This document shows positions 23,599 through 30,732 of a stretch of DNA of 36,177 nucleotides, in pieces. Position 1 is the first letter of the stretch. Each line of letters opens with the position of its first letter. The stretch comes from Oscillospiraceae bacterium (GTDB lineage Bacteria > Bacillota > Clostridia > Saccharofermentanales > UBA5734): positions 1-36,177 of the forward strand of contig JAAYLM010000126.1 in NCBI GenBank assembly GCA_012521915.1, read 5' to 3'. The position numbers were made by a program, and so were the translations under genes. The notes under the pieces were generated by a model that saw only the letters and a list, made by a program, of their open reading frames with translations, ran no database searches and was not told the origin of the DNA.

Positions 23599-24270
23599 AT
23601 GGATGATAACATCAAACTGCCACTCATCGGTGACCCCGCTCCAGCTTTCAAAGCCAAGACAACTCAGGGTGACATCAATTTCCCAGAAGACTACAAAGGC
23701 AAATGGGTGATTCTTTTTAGTCATCCGGCTGACTTCACCCCCGTCTGCACAACTGAGTTCATGACATTCGCCAGTATGCAGGAAGAATTCCGCTCGCTCA
23801 ATACTGAGCTGGTTGGACTTTCCATTGACAGCATGTATGCACATATCGCATGGCTGCGTACGATCAAGGAGAAGATCGAGTGGAACGGCCACAAGGATCT
23901 TGAAGTCAACTTCCCGGTCATTGAAGACATTAGCATGAATGTCGCCAAGCTCTTTGGCATGGTTCAGCCGAATGTCTCAACAACCCAAGCGGTTCGCGCT
24001 GTTTTCATTATTGATCCGGCAGGCATTGTCCGCCTGATCATGTACTACCCCGCTTCGACCGGCCGCAACATGCAGGAAATCAAACGCGCTGTCCTCGCCA
24101 TGCAGAAAGCCGATAAGGAATCAATTGCTACACCGGCCAACTGGCAGCCCGGTGAAGATGTCATCGTTCCGCCTCCCGGATCCTGTGGTGCTGCCAAGGA
24201 ACGCGTTGAGCAGCACGGAGATGATGTCTATTGCCTCGACTGGTTCCTCTGCTTCCGTCGCGAGAAATAA
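23599..24270 (+). CDS. Peroxiredoxin, Prx6-type (AhpC/TSA)
   Basis: A 223-aa thiol peroxidase of the archaeal/Prx6 class, which reduces H2O2 and organic peroxides. The active site is HPADFTPVCTTEF with peroxidatic Cys50 and Thr47; Arg133 lies in AVRAVF. The C-terminus carries Cys196 (GSCGAA), Cys212 and Cys218 in YCLDWFLCFRRE. This matches the C-terminal cysteine pair of archaeal Prx6 proteins, which acts in resolving the sulfenic acid. The ATG at 23599 has AGGAGG 9 nt upstream, so I reject the track start at 23569, which precedes this site. It is a single gene ended by a strong terminator. The function is secure; the electron donor is unknown. Confidence 0.93.
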   Translation: MDDNIKLPLIGDPAPAFKAKTTQGDINFPEDYKGKWVILFSHPADFTPVCTTEFMTFASMQEEFRSLNTELVGLSIDSMYAHIAWLRTIKEKIEWNGHKDLEVNFPVIEDISMNVAKLFGMVQPNVSTTQAVRAVFIIDPAGIVRLIMYYPASTGRNMQEIKRAVLAMQKADKESIATPANWQPGEDVIVPPPGSCGAAKERVEQHGDDVYCLDWFLCFRREK

Positions 24271-24307
24271 TACTGAAAAACAAAAAGCAACGATACCACC
24301 CACCCGG

Positions 24308-24337
24308 AACCGGCAGGATCACCCCTGCCGGTTTTTT
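24308..24337 (+). terminator. Intrinsic terminator of peroxiredoxin gene
   Basis: A 10-bp stem (AACCGGCAGG, 24308-24317; CCTGCCGGTT, 24324-24333), a 6-nt loop and six T residues, 38 nt after the stop. Confidence 0.9.
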
Positions 24338-24384
24338 GTATGGCCGCCACAGGGAAGCGGCTCCTGTCGCAGCAGACAGGCTCG

Positions 24385-24413
24385 TTGCCAGCCGGCGTTG
24401 GCTGGCATATAAT
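24385..24413 (+). promoter_or_regulatory. Near-consensus promoter with embedded palindrome
   Basis: TTGCCA -35 (24385-24390), 17 nt and TATAAT -10 (24408-24413) give an almost ideal sigma-A promoter for the baeRF gene. An 8-bp inverted repeat TGCCAGCC-GGCGTT-GGCTGGCA (24386-24407) runs from inside the -35 to the base before the -10. A factor binding there would exclude RNA polymerase. The leader to the start codon is about 135 nt. Confidence 0.75.
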
Positions 24414-24555
24414 GAGGTTGTGACCAGCTGAAGCGTCTTTCTTCAGTGCTTAACCCAAGCTTGATCCGGGGCAATGTCCGCTCCTGTCCGACGCTGCTCA
24501 GATCCATAGTCATCGGCCTGAACCGATATTGCCCCCGAAACGGAGGAATCAAACC

Positions 24556-25692
24556 ATGGATCTTTTCACCAAACAAAACGTCAATCAATTGCTCAGCATC
24601 CAGCAGAATCCTTGTGTCAGTATCTACCTGCCGGTTGATAAAGTCGGCCAGGATACCCGTCAGGGACCCATCCGCCTGCGCAAACTGATAAAAGCGACAG
24701 CCGAAGCCCTGCGTGAACGCGGTTTTCGTACACCTTTCATTGAACAGCTGCTGCAGCCAGCTGAAGCCTTATACGATCATGCTCTTTTCTGGGAACACCA
24801 GGATCAGGGCCTGGCCCTCTTCCTCAACCAGGACGGCCTGCTGTTGCATCAGCTGAGTGAACGTTGCGTTGAATCGGTAACCATTGCGGAACGGTTCATG
24901 ATTTTGCCGCTACTCGCTGAGCAGGCAGATGACCGGACATATTACCTGCTCGCCTTAAGCCTCGATGACACCAGGCTCTATCTGGCGACTCACCGGAATT
25001 TAACAGAATGCGTCCTGCCTGAACCTCGCTCACTCAAAGCTGTTGTGGAGGCCTACAATCTGGAAAAGCAGTTAAGCCACCATGGTGGATCAAGCGGTTC
25101 TGTTGTGCATGGCTCGGCTTCCGGACGTGATCTGGACAAGCAGCGGATAGAAGAGTTTTTCCGTTTGCTGGACAGTAACCTGGGCGACGTCCTGACAGAA
25201 CGCGAAGCGCCGGTTGTCGCTGTCTGTGTTGATTATATCTTTCCCATGTTCCGAACAGTCTGCAAAAGTAAAAACCTCATGGCAGAGCACATATCCGGGA
25301 CCATGGACAGTTTGAAAAAAGAAATCCTGCTGGAAAAAGCCTGGCAGATTGTACGGACATTTTTTGAAAAGGACAAAACAGCAGCCCTGCAAAACTACGA
25401 AAAGCTGGCCGGTACCGGTCTGGCCCGGCATGATATCGGCAATGTCCTGCCCATGGCCTTCCAAGGCAGGATTGATACGCTCTTTCTGCGGCAGGACCGT
25501 CAGCTCTGGGGTGAATGGGATGAGACCAGCGGTCACCTAACAACACTGCTGGATGAACAAACACGGTTCGGCGAACCAGATTTGCTCAGCGAAGCCGCAA
25601 TATTAACCTTGCAACAAGGCGGTCGTGTCTATATTCTGGATGGAGAGAACATGCCGGTACCAGCTGCCTGCGCCTGTCTGCTGCGCTTTTAG
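24556..25692 (+). CDS. baeRF-family (bacterial eRF1-like) protein
   Basis: A 378-aa protein resembling the bacterial archaeo-eukaryotic release factor families (baeRF3/baeRF7 type), which share the central and C-terminal folds of eRF1. Landmarks are CVSIYLPVDK (20-29), FLNQDGLLLHQL, the YYLLALSLDDTRLYLAT strand pair near 140, HGSASGRDLDKQRIEEFFRLLDSNLGDVL and the VAVCVDYIFPMFRTVCKSKNL segment. The proteins are predicted to act near the ribosome or nucleic acids, but the role in bacteria is not established. The inner ATG at 24556 has GGAGG upstream, so I prefer it to the track start at 24529. It is followed after 59 bp by a degenerate GGDEF membrane protein, possibly co-transcribed. Confidence 0.75.
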   Translation: MDLFTKQNVNQLLSIQQNPCVSIYLPVDKVGQDTRQGPIRLRKLIKATAEALRERGFRTPFIEQLLQPAEALYDHALFWEHQDQGLALFLNQDGLLLHQLSERCVESVTIAERFMILPLLAEQADDRTYYLLALSLDDTRLYLATHRNLTECVLPEPRSLKAVVEAYNLEKQLSHHGGSSGSVVHGSASGRDLDKQRIEEFFRLLDSNLGDVLTEREAPVVAVCVDYIFPMFRTVCKSKNLMAEHISGTMDSLKKEILLEKAWQIVRTFFEKDKTAALQNYEKLAGTGLARHDIGNVLPMAFQGRIDTLFLRQDRQLWGEWDETSGHLTTLLDEQTRFGEPDLLSEAAILTLQQGGRVYILDGENMPVPAACACLLRF

Positions 25693-25751
25693 CCCAGTCC
25701 CGGATTGCGGTTTCAGCATACAACCTTCAGCAAGGAAAGGGACCATCAAAC

Positions 25752-26900
25752 ATGAAACGTGATAAACTGAGCGCGCGGATTGAACGCGCCATCATCCAGG
25801 CCGGTAATCGAATGGCCGACCTGCCGGCAGAAGGGACCGAACTGCCGCTGGACCGTAATTCACGCCTGCTGGCCTGGATTTTGCTGCTGTTGTTCTGCCT
25901 GATGGTCTTGTCATCGCTCGTCGTTTTGCTGCTGGAATGGGATAACCCGCAGCTGTTGCTGCACCTTGGCGTCACCATGACCTATGCCGCACTGCTCATG
26001 TTTTGCTTTTTGCTCAATCGCTGGCGTTATACCCGTCTGGCAGCCCGCGGCGCTGTCTTAATCGGTGTCGCTGCCGTATGGGTTGTCCTGCTGTTCGATC
26101 AGCAAATCAAGACGGACATGGCGAACGTCCCTTTATATCTCGTCTCTCTGGCCATCATGCTGGCGGCCTTTCTGCTGAGCAGCTGGGAAACCGGCCTGAT
26201 AGCCGTTGCCCAGCTGCTGGGCCTGGTCTGGCTGCTTGAAGCTCAAGAAGCCTGGTCACGCGCCAACTGGCGTTTCCTGTTCGTTTATATTGTATTTATA
26301 TCTCTGCTCGCGATTGCCACCAGTCACATCCAGCAAACAAACCTGCAACTGATTGAACGGCAAAACCAACGTCTCCTGGAAAATGAAGCGAAGTTAAAAG
26401 ATATGACCACCCGCGATTCACTGACCGGTCTCTACAATCGCCACTATCTTCTGGAAACACTGCCGCGTGAAATCAGCCGTGTCACCCGGCGCAACAGCAA
26501 CCTGGGCCTGATCATGATCGATCTTGACCAGTTCAACGATATCAACAGCCAATACGGACACACGGTTGCTGATGATCTGCTGCGGCTGGTTGGCCAGGTT
26601 CTTGCCGGCAAGATCCGTGCTTCCGATATCGCCTGCCGTTATGCCGGTGATGCTTTCATACTCATGATGCCCGACGCGACCGGTCAGGCCACTTTTGACC
26701 GTGCGGACAGCATCAGGACTGAGGCGCTATCCTGGACCTTTGATGTTGATACACTCAGCCTTAAGGATCTTACCCTGACCTGCGGCGTCGCCAGTTATCC
26801 TAAACACGGCACCAACGGGACAGCTTTACTGGAAGCCGCCGCGGCAGCATTGCGCCAGGCACGTCAGGCCGGTGGCAACCGCACCGGGGTCGCTCAATAA
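25752..26900 (+). CDS. Membrane protein with degenerate GGDEF domain (AGDAF)
   Basis: A 382-aa protein with six likely membrane segments (about 38-62, 70-88, 96-116, 126-143, 147-162, 175-190), a short coiled coil (about 195-215) and a C-terminal GGDEF domain (about 218-378). The signature loop reads RYAGDAF (298-302: AGDAF). The first Gly and the catalytic Glu are replaced, and IDLDQFNDINSQYGH also lacks the usual Lys and Asp (FKxINDxxGH). Diguanylate cyclase activity is therefore unlikely. The product-inhibition I-site RxxD is intact as RASD (289-292), five residues before the loop, so c-di-GMP binding is possible. AAGGAAAGGGA precedes the start. The 3' end overlaps the convergent flavin reductase by 7 nt. 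Confidence 0.88.
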   Translation: MKRDKLSARIERAIIQAGNRMADLPAEGTELPLDRNSRLLAWILLLLFCLMVLSSLVVLLLEWDNPQLLLHLGVTMTYAALLMFCFLLNRWRYTRLAARGAVLIGVAAVWVVLLFDQQIKTDMANVPLYLVSLAIMLAAFLLSSWETGLIAVAQLLGLVWLLEAQEAWSRANWRFLFVYIVFISLLAIATSHIQQTNLQLIERQNQRLLENEAKLKDMTTRDSLTGLYNRHYLLETLPREISRVTRRNSNLGLIMIDLDQFNDINSQYGHTVADDLLRLVGQVLAGKIRASDIACRYAGDAFILMMPDATGQATFDRADSIRTEALSWTFDVDTLSLKDLTLTCGVASYPKHGTNGTALLEAAAAALRQARQAGGNRTGVAQ

Positions 26901-27415
26901 GCAGGTTCGTCTGCTTTCAGGAGTATTTTCTCAATCGCTCCGATATACAGTGTATGGTAGTCCTGTTTTGGATAGCACGCTGAAACCAGCGGATCCAGGA
27001 AAGCAGCCGGATCATAGGGCTGGGCGAACAGTTTGCGGCAAAGGATGGCGCGATTGGCTTCGGCAAAACAGGGAACGCTGTCGTAATCAACAATAGTCAG
27101 GCCGCTTTTTTTAATCTTGTTTTCATCTCTGCCGGATACTGTGCCCAGATAGTTGAGTGTTTTTCGGTACCCTTCCGGAAAAAAGGTCAGGGAAAAATGG
27201 TCGGCTGCGTCAACAAAGCCCTTGGTATGGCGCGATTGCCGAATAACCACAAAAGCAACATTCTCGCCCCACATGACCCCCAGGCCGCCCCAGGACGCTG
27301 TCATGGTGTTTACCTGACTGCCTTTACGTGCCGTAACCAACATCCACTCCTGTCCGATTAAAACAAAGGGATTAGCGATGAATGCTTCTGGTTTTACTTC
27401 CTGCCAGTGCTGCAT
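26894..27415 (-). CDS. Flavin reductase-like FMN-binding protein
   Basis: A 173-aa protein of the flavin reductase/flavoredoxin family (split-barrel FMN fold). The signature is MLVTARKGSQVNTMTASWGGLGVMWGENVAFVVIRQSRHTKGFV, where the TxSW region and R-x-S-R-HT bind FMN. The latter half (FFPEGYRKTLNYLGTVSGRDENKIKKSGLT) also follows the family. It transfers electrons between NAD(P)H or ferredoxin-type donors and substrates; the partner is unknown. AGGAGGAAG lies just before the ATG. It is convergent with, and overlaps, the GGDEF gene. The 290-bp gap 27416-27702 upstream holds small imperfect stem-loops but no gene that I can support. Confidence 0.88.
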   Translation of the reverse strand: MQHWQEVKPEAFIANPFVLIGQEWMLVTARKGSQVNTMTASWGGLGVMWGENVAFVVIRQSRHTKGFVDAADHFSLTFFPEGYRKTLNYLGTVSGRDENKIKKSGLTIVDYDSVPCFAEANRAILCRKLFAQPYDPAAFLDPLVSACYPKQDYHTLYIGAIEKILLKADEPAY

Positions 27416-27702
27416 GTTTCTTCCTCCTGCCTTCTCGTTGTTTTTGACTAATACACGGTTAATCTGCCCTTTGCTGAATCTGAACGGAAGGGCATTTTCG
27501 TCGGTTCCCCTGATCGCTATTTCAGCGCGTCGCCTGAAAGGAGGCGCTTAAGAAGGAACCTGACCGGATCCTTTGGCGATGATGGCGGCAGCACATCCAT
27601 TGACAAGCCTCAGCAGGAAATAGCTTTATAGATTCAGCAGAGACTGCCCTGAGCACAAGACAGTCCCTGCCTGACTATGAATCAGGTCTATCGTGATGAC
27701 GT

Positions 27703-27906
27703 TTAGATCTCCGGGATGGAAATCTCAATTTCACGACCAAGTTCAGCAGACCTAACGATACCATCGAGAATCGCCTGGTTGATAACGATCTGGCTGCTGG
27801 GTACAGGTGCCGGGCCGCCGGTCGGAATTGCGTCGAGGAAGGAGCGGATCTTCTTGTCAAACAGTCCAGGTCCTTTATTTTCAATGACCGGGATTTCTGT
27901 TTCAAC
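27703..27906 (-). pseudogene. Separated C-terminal end of the Gfo/Idh gene
   Basis: This stretch is in frame with the upstream amber codon and encodes 67 residues before TAA: VETEIPVIENKGPGLFDKKI, then SFLDAIPTGGPAPVPSSQIV, ending in ILDGIVRSAELGREIEISIP plus EI. It reads as the usual last helix and strand of a Gfo/Idh protein (AILDGIxxSAexGxEVxI). There is no start codon or ribosome site of its own, so it is either read through or dead. With it the protein would have about 383 residues, a normal family length. Confidence 0.85.
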
Positions 27907-28854
27907 CTATTTGCCGGCAACATCATGGTAGATTTTCATCGGGCCGCCTACGGTGCCGTTCCAGCAATCGGGCGAAGGAATGCGCAAACCGCCTTTTTTG
28001 CCCAGAATAATCGTGTCGCCGGGGGTGTCAAGATGCATAGCCCAGGCAATACGGAAATCCAGGATAATGCCACCTTCGAGACGGACAAAAGCAGCCGCGA
28101 AGTCATCGACATTAAAGCGGGAGGCATTCTCCGGCAGGGAATAAGTCTCACTCTTTCCGAAGAAATCAGACGTATAGCCGGTGATGGTCAATGGTTTAGG
28201 GTACCCAATGGCATTAAGCACCATATCCAGTGAATAACAGCCAATATCACCCAAAGCCCCGATACCAGCTGTCTTTTTCTCAATGAAGGTGCTGTTGGGG
28301 ATACCGCGACGCCGGCCGCCACCAGTCTGGATGTAGTAAATCTCCCCCAGTTCTCCGGATTCGACAATCTTTTTGATCATTTGCATATTGGCATCAAAGC
28401 GTGGCTGGAAGCCGATTGAAAGCAGCTTGCCACTCTTCTTTTCCGCTTTGGCCATGGCCACAGCCTCATCCAGGGTAACGCTCATGGGTTTTTCCAACAG
28501 GACGTTGACGCCTTTTTCCAGAGCATCTATCGTGCATTGGGCGTGCGTCATATTGTAGGTGCAGACACTGACAGCATCCAGTTCTTCCGCTTCCAGCATG
28601 GACTTGTGGTCCGGATAGCAGCGGACACCCTCCACGCCCCAGCGCTGGAAGAATTTTTCTGCCTTGCCGGGAATAAGATCCGCCCCGGCCACGACCTCGA
28701 CATCCGGCATGCGTTTGTAGGATTGGATATGGGCTTCAGCAATCCAGCCTGTCCCAATCAAGCCCACCTTGAATTTCTTAGCTACATTAACGGGGGTTTC
28801 ATCAATTTTCTCCTGTTGAAACTGATTCAGGACTTCATCACCTTTGTTGACCAT
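27907..28854 (-). CDS. Gfo/Idh/MocA oxidoreductase, cut short by in-frame amber
   Basis: A 315-aa reading frame of an NAD(P)-dependent Gfo/Idh oxidoreductase: GLIGTGWIAEAH (31-42), catalytic EKP at 121-123, and IGALGDIGCYSLDMVL in the C-terminal domain. The start is the ATG at 28854, with AAGGAG upstream; the track start at 28914 adds residues ahead of that site. The frame stops at TAG (27909-27907) right after GGPMKIYHDVAGK, but the same frame stays open beyond it for 67 family-typical codons. A single C-to-T change in CAG (Gln) would explain it. A TATAAT on the minus strand at 28919-28914 may be its -10. Without readthrough the product lacks part of the C-terminal domain. Confidence 0.85.
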   Translation of the reverse strand: MVNKGDEVLNQFQQEKIDETPVNVAKKFKVGLIGTGWIAEAHIQSYKRMPDVEVVAGADLIPGKAEKFFQRWGVEGVRCYPDHKSMLEAEELDAVSVCTYNMTHAQCTIDALEKGVNVLLEKPMSVTLDEAVAMAKAEKKSGKLLSIGFQPRFDANMQMIKKIVESGELGEIYYIQTGGGRRRGIPNSTFIEKKTAGIGALGDIGCYSLDMVLNAIGYPKPLTITGYTSDFFGKSETYSLPENASRFNVDDFAAAFVRLEGGIILDFRIAWAMHLDTPGDTIILGKKGGLRIPSPDCWNGTVGGPMKIYHDVAGK

Positions 28855-29247
28855 AATGTGATCTCCTTTATGTTTGTTTTCTCGCGACTGGCGGCGCAAG
28901 TGCAGATGCTTCAATTATACACCAGAGAAAGGCGCAGTGACGCTTGATCTTGGCTGTGATGTTTCATCTTAAATGGCCATCAGCTGCCAGCTTGTATTGG
29001 TGAACCTGATGACGAAGCCTTCTGTCATCCGTCCGTACATTAGCGCAAAACGTGAAAAAAAGGTAAAATAGAACTATAGGTACACGCGGTAAAAGCCGCA
29101 CCGGTTCAACTCATGCGTTTTGCCGGGCTGTTTTGTTTTTTCTTGGAGTCAGGGGAAAGCCGTTGGTACCCTAGGCAGGAAACGCGGCCGGCGATATGCT
29201 GTGATACCGCTGGTGCACAAAACCAAAAGGAGAAACGAGGAAGATCA

Positions 29248-29745
29248 ATGTTTCAAGTTCATGATTATGTGGTGCTTGGCGCGACAGGCGTCTGCCAGAT
29301 TGTCGATATCAGCAGAGAGGCTTTCGGTGATGATGAGGCAAGGGAGTATTATGTCCTGAACCCTCTGGGCGGCAACGGGTTGACCATCAATATCCCGACA
29401 GATAACCAGACCGTTCCGCTGCGTGCGGCAATGACCAGGCAAGAAGTCATCGATCTGGTTGCGACCATGTCGGAAGGCGGGGAAGAATGGGTCGAAGATG
29501 ACAACACGCGCAGAGCCATCTACAATGACGCGCTGCACGATGGTGACCAGCGCCTGCTGCTGCAGACGGTCAGATCCGTAGCCAAGCAGAAAACGCAACT
29601 GGAGCAGGAAGGGAAAAAATTGCCAAGCGCCGATCTTGAAGCCCTCAAAGCAGCCGAGAAAATGCTGACTCAGGAAATCTGCCTTGTTCTGGACCTTGAT
29701 CCGGATGATGTCATCCCATTCATTATGCGTGAAACAAACCTTTAA
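29248..29745 (+). CDS. CarD/CdnL-family transcriptional regulator
   Basis: A 165-aa protein. The N-terminal half is the RNA polymerase-interacting CarD/TRCF Tudor-like domain (FQVHDYVVLGATGVCQIVDISREAFG...YYVLNPL...TINIPTDN...PLRAAMTRQEV). The C-terminal half is helical (DALHDGDQRLLLQTVRSVAKQKTQLEQEGKKLPSADLEALKAAEKMLTQEI), as in CdnL proteins that bind promoter DNA and stabilise open complexes. The ATG at 29248 has ACGAGGAAG upstream; the 45 residues added by the ORF track are not family-like. It is probably a single gene. A weak GTGAAA-17-TATAGG promoter is seen near 29050-29080. The rest of the gap 28855-29247 holds only that and the -10 of the divergent Gfo/Idh gene. Confidence 0.9.
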   Translation: MFQVHDYVVLGATGVCQIVDISREAFGDDEAREYYVLNPLGGNGLTINIPTDNQTVPLRAAMTRQEVIDLVATMSEGGEEWVEDDNTRRAIYNDALHDGDQRLLLQTVRSVAKQKTQLEQEGKKLPSADLEALKAAEKMLTQEICLVLDLDPDDVIPFIMRETNL

Positions 29746-29784
29746 AGCCGCCGGTTGACTTGGTGCGTACATGCCGGTCTTTTA

Positions 29785-29813
29785 TTGACGGCAAAGCTTG
29801 TGACCGTTAAGAT
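29785..29813 (+). promoter_or_regulatory. Candidate promoter for DUF4234-DUF2752 pair
   Basis: TTGACG -35 (29785-29790), 17 nt, TAAGAT -10 (29808-29813), about 50 nt before the DUF4234 start. The -35 also forms the right part of a small stem-loop (TGCCG...CGGCA, 29772-29793). Confidence 0.5.
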
Positions 29814-29861
29814 AAGACGCATAGAGCATCGGCCTGAATCAAGCAAGCAAGGAGTATGCGT

Positions 29862-30227
29862 ATGTACCGAGGAGAAACAAGAAACCCTGTGCTGGTCATT
29901 GTTCTCAGCATCGTCACCTGTGGCATTTATCAGCTTGTCTGGCTATTTATGGTCAGCAATGAGATCAACAACGCCGCTGGTGAAAAGAAAGTGGACCCGG
30001 TCATCTTTTTCCTGCTGGGCATTCTGTGTTTTCCGCTTTTCTATGTTGGTTTCTACAAAATAGATGAATCCATCTTCGAGCTGAATACACGATATGGCCT
30101 GCCGGCGGAAAAACATTTTATCCTCTGGCTGATCCTCAGCCTGCTCGGCATCGGCTGGCTTTTTATGGGATATCAGGTTCAGGAACAGCTGAACAACCTC
30201 TGGGCCCGGACATCAACCCCCGCCTGA
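29862..30227 (+). CDS. DUF4234-family membrane protein
   Basis: A 121-aa integral membrane protein. The N-terminus RGETRNPVLVIVLSIVTCGIYQLVWLFMVSNEINN is the DUF4234 signature (RnPxxxxxLsxxTcGIYxxyW). Three membrane segments lie at about 10-31, 46-66 and 84-104. The function of this family is unknown. Of the two adjacent ATG codons I chose 29862, because AAGGAG lies 7 nt upstream; the ATG at 29856 is too close to that site. It is followed 20 bp later by a DUF2752 gene, a pairing I recall from other Clostridia. Confidence 0.85.
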   Translation: MYRGETRNPVLVIVLSIVTCGIYQLVWLFMVSNEINNAAGEKKVDPVIFFLLGILCFPLFYVGFYKIDESIFELNTRYGLPAEKHFILWLILSLLGIGWLFMGYQVQEQLNNLWARTSTPA

Positions 30228-30247
30228 CCTCCTTCTCGGATTGAGCA

Positions 30248-30718
30248 ATGAAGAAAAAAGCACTTGACCGCCTGCGGGCCCACATGCGCAAACATGCTGC
30301 GCTCTGGATCGGACCAGGTGTTTTTTTTCTGCTTGCCTGGTGGTTTACAGGCACCGGTTGTGTGTTTCACGCAACCATCGGCCTGCCCTGCCCGGGCTGT
30401 GGATTGACCCGGGCTTTATTGGCTGCACTGCGGGGTGACCTGGCAGGAGCCTGGCAGATGCACCCGCTCTTCTGGCTGGCACCCCTGATCTTGATCAGCG
30501 TTGTTGTCTTGTATCTTGTTGCGCCTGCCCATCTGAGCACACCCGGCATGAACCGTTTCTGGTTGCTGCTGGCCTTACTTTTTCTCGTTGTTTTCCTGGT
30601 GCGCATGCTGCTCTATTTTCCAGAGCGTGAGCCGCTTGTCTGGAATGATAAGGCCTTGCTGCCCCGCATCTGGTCTTTTTGGAAAAGCCTTCTTCAAACC
30701 GTGCAAAACCGACCGTAA
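30248..30718 (+). CDS. DUF2752-family membrane protein
   Basis: A 156-aa protein. The DUF2752 hallmark GLPCPGCGLTRALLAALRGDLAGAWQMHPLFWL is at 45-77, with Cys48 and Cys51 in a CPGC motif that could bind metal or be redox active. Three membrane segments are likely (about 18-35, 72-92, 103-122). A basic N-terminus and an amphipathic C-terminus follow. No clear Shine-Dalgarno site precedes the ATG (only TTGAGC), so translation may depend on coupling to the DUF4234 gene 20 bp upstream. The function is unknown. It converges on the GH116 gene with a 14-bp gap. Confidence 0.85.
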   Translation: MKKKALDRLRAHMRKHAALWIGPGVFFLLAWWFTGTGCVFHATIGLPCPGCGLTRALLAALRGDLAGAWQMHPLFWLAPLILISVVVLYLVAPAHLSTPGMNRFWLLLALLFLVVFLVRMLLYFPEREPLVWNDKALLPRIWSFWKSLLQTVQNRP

Positions 30719-30732
30719 TCCGGAATCGGCCT

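Noticed and set aside
25752-26900. Active diguanylate cyclase
   Set aside because: The signature loop is AGDAF, with the catalytic Glu replaced, and further substrate-site residues are altered.
27903-27912. Amber codon as evidence of genome-wide TAG recoding or pyrrolysine
   Set aside because: TAG is the natural stop of several other genes in the window, and the gene is not a methylamine methyltransferase. A point mutation or error is simpler.
27675-27926. ORF of 83 aa on the minus strand
   Set aside because: A shifted frame over the separated C-terminus of the Gfo/Idh gene; the true homologous frame is the one in line with the amber codon.
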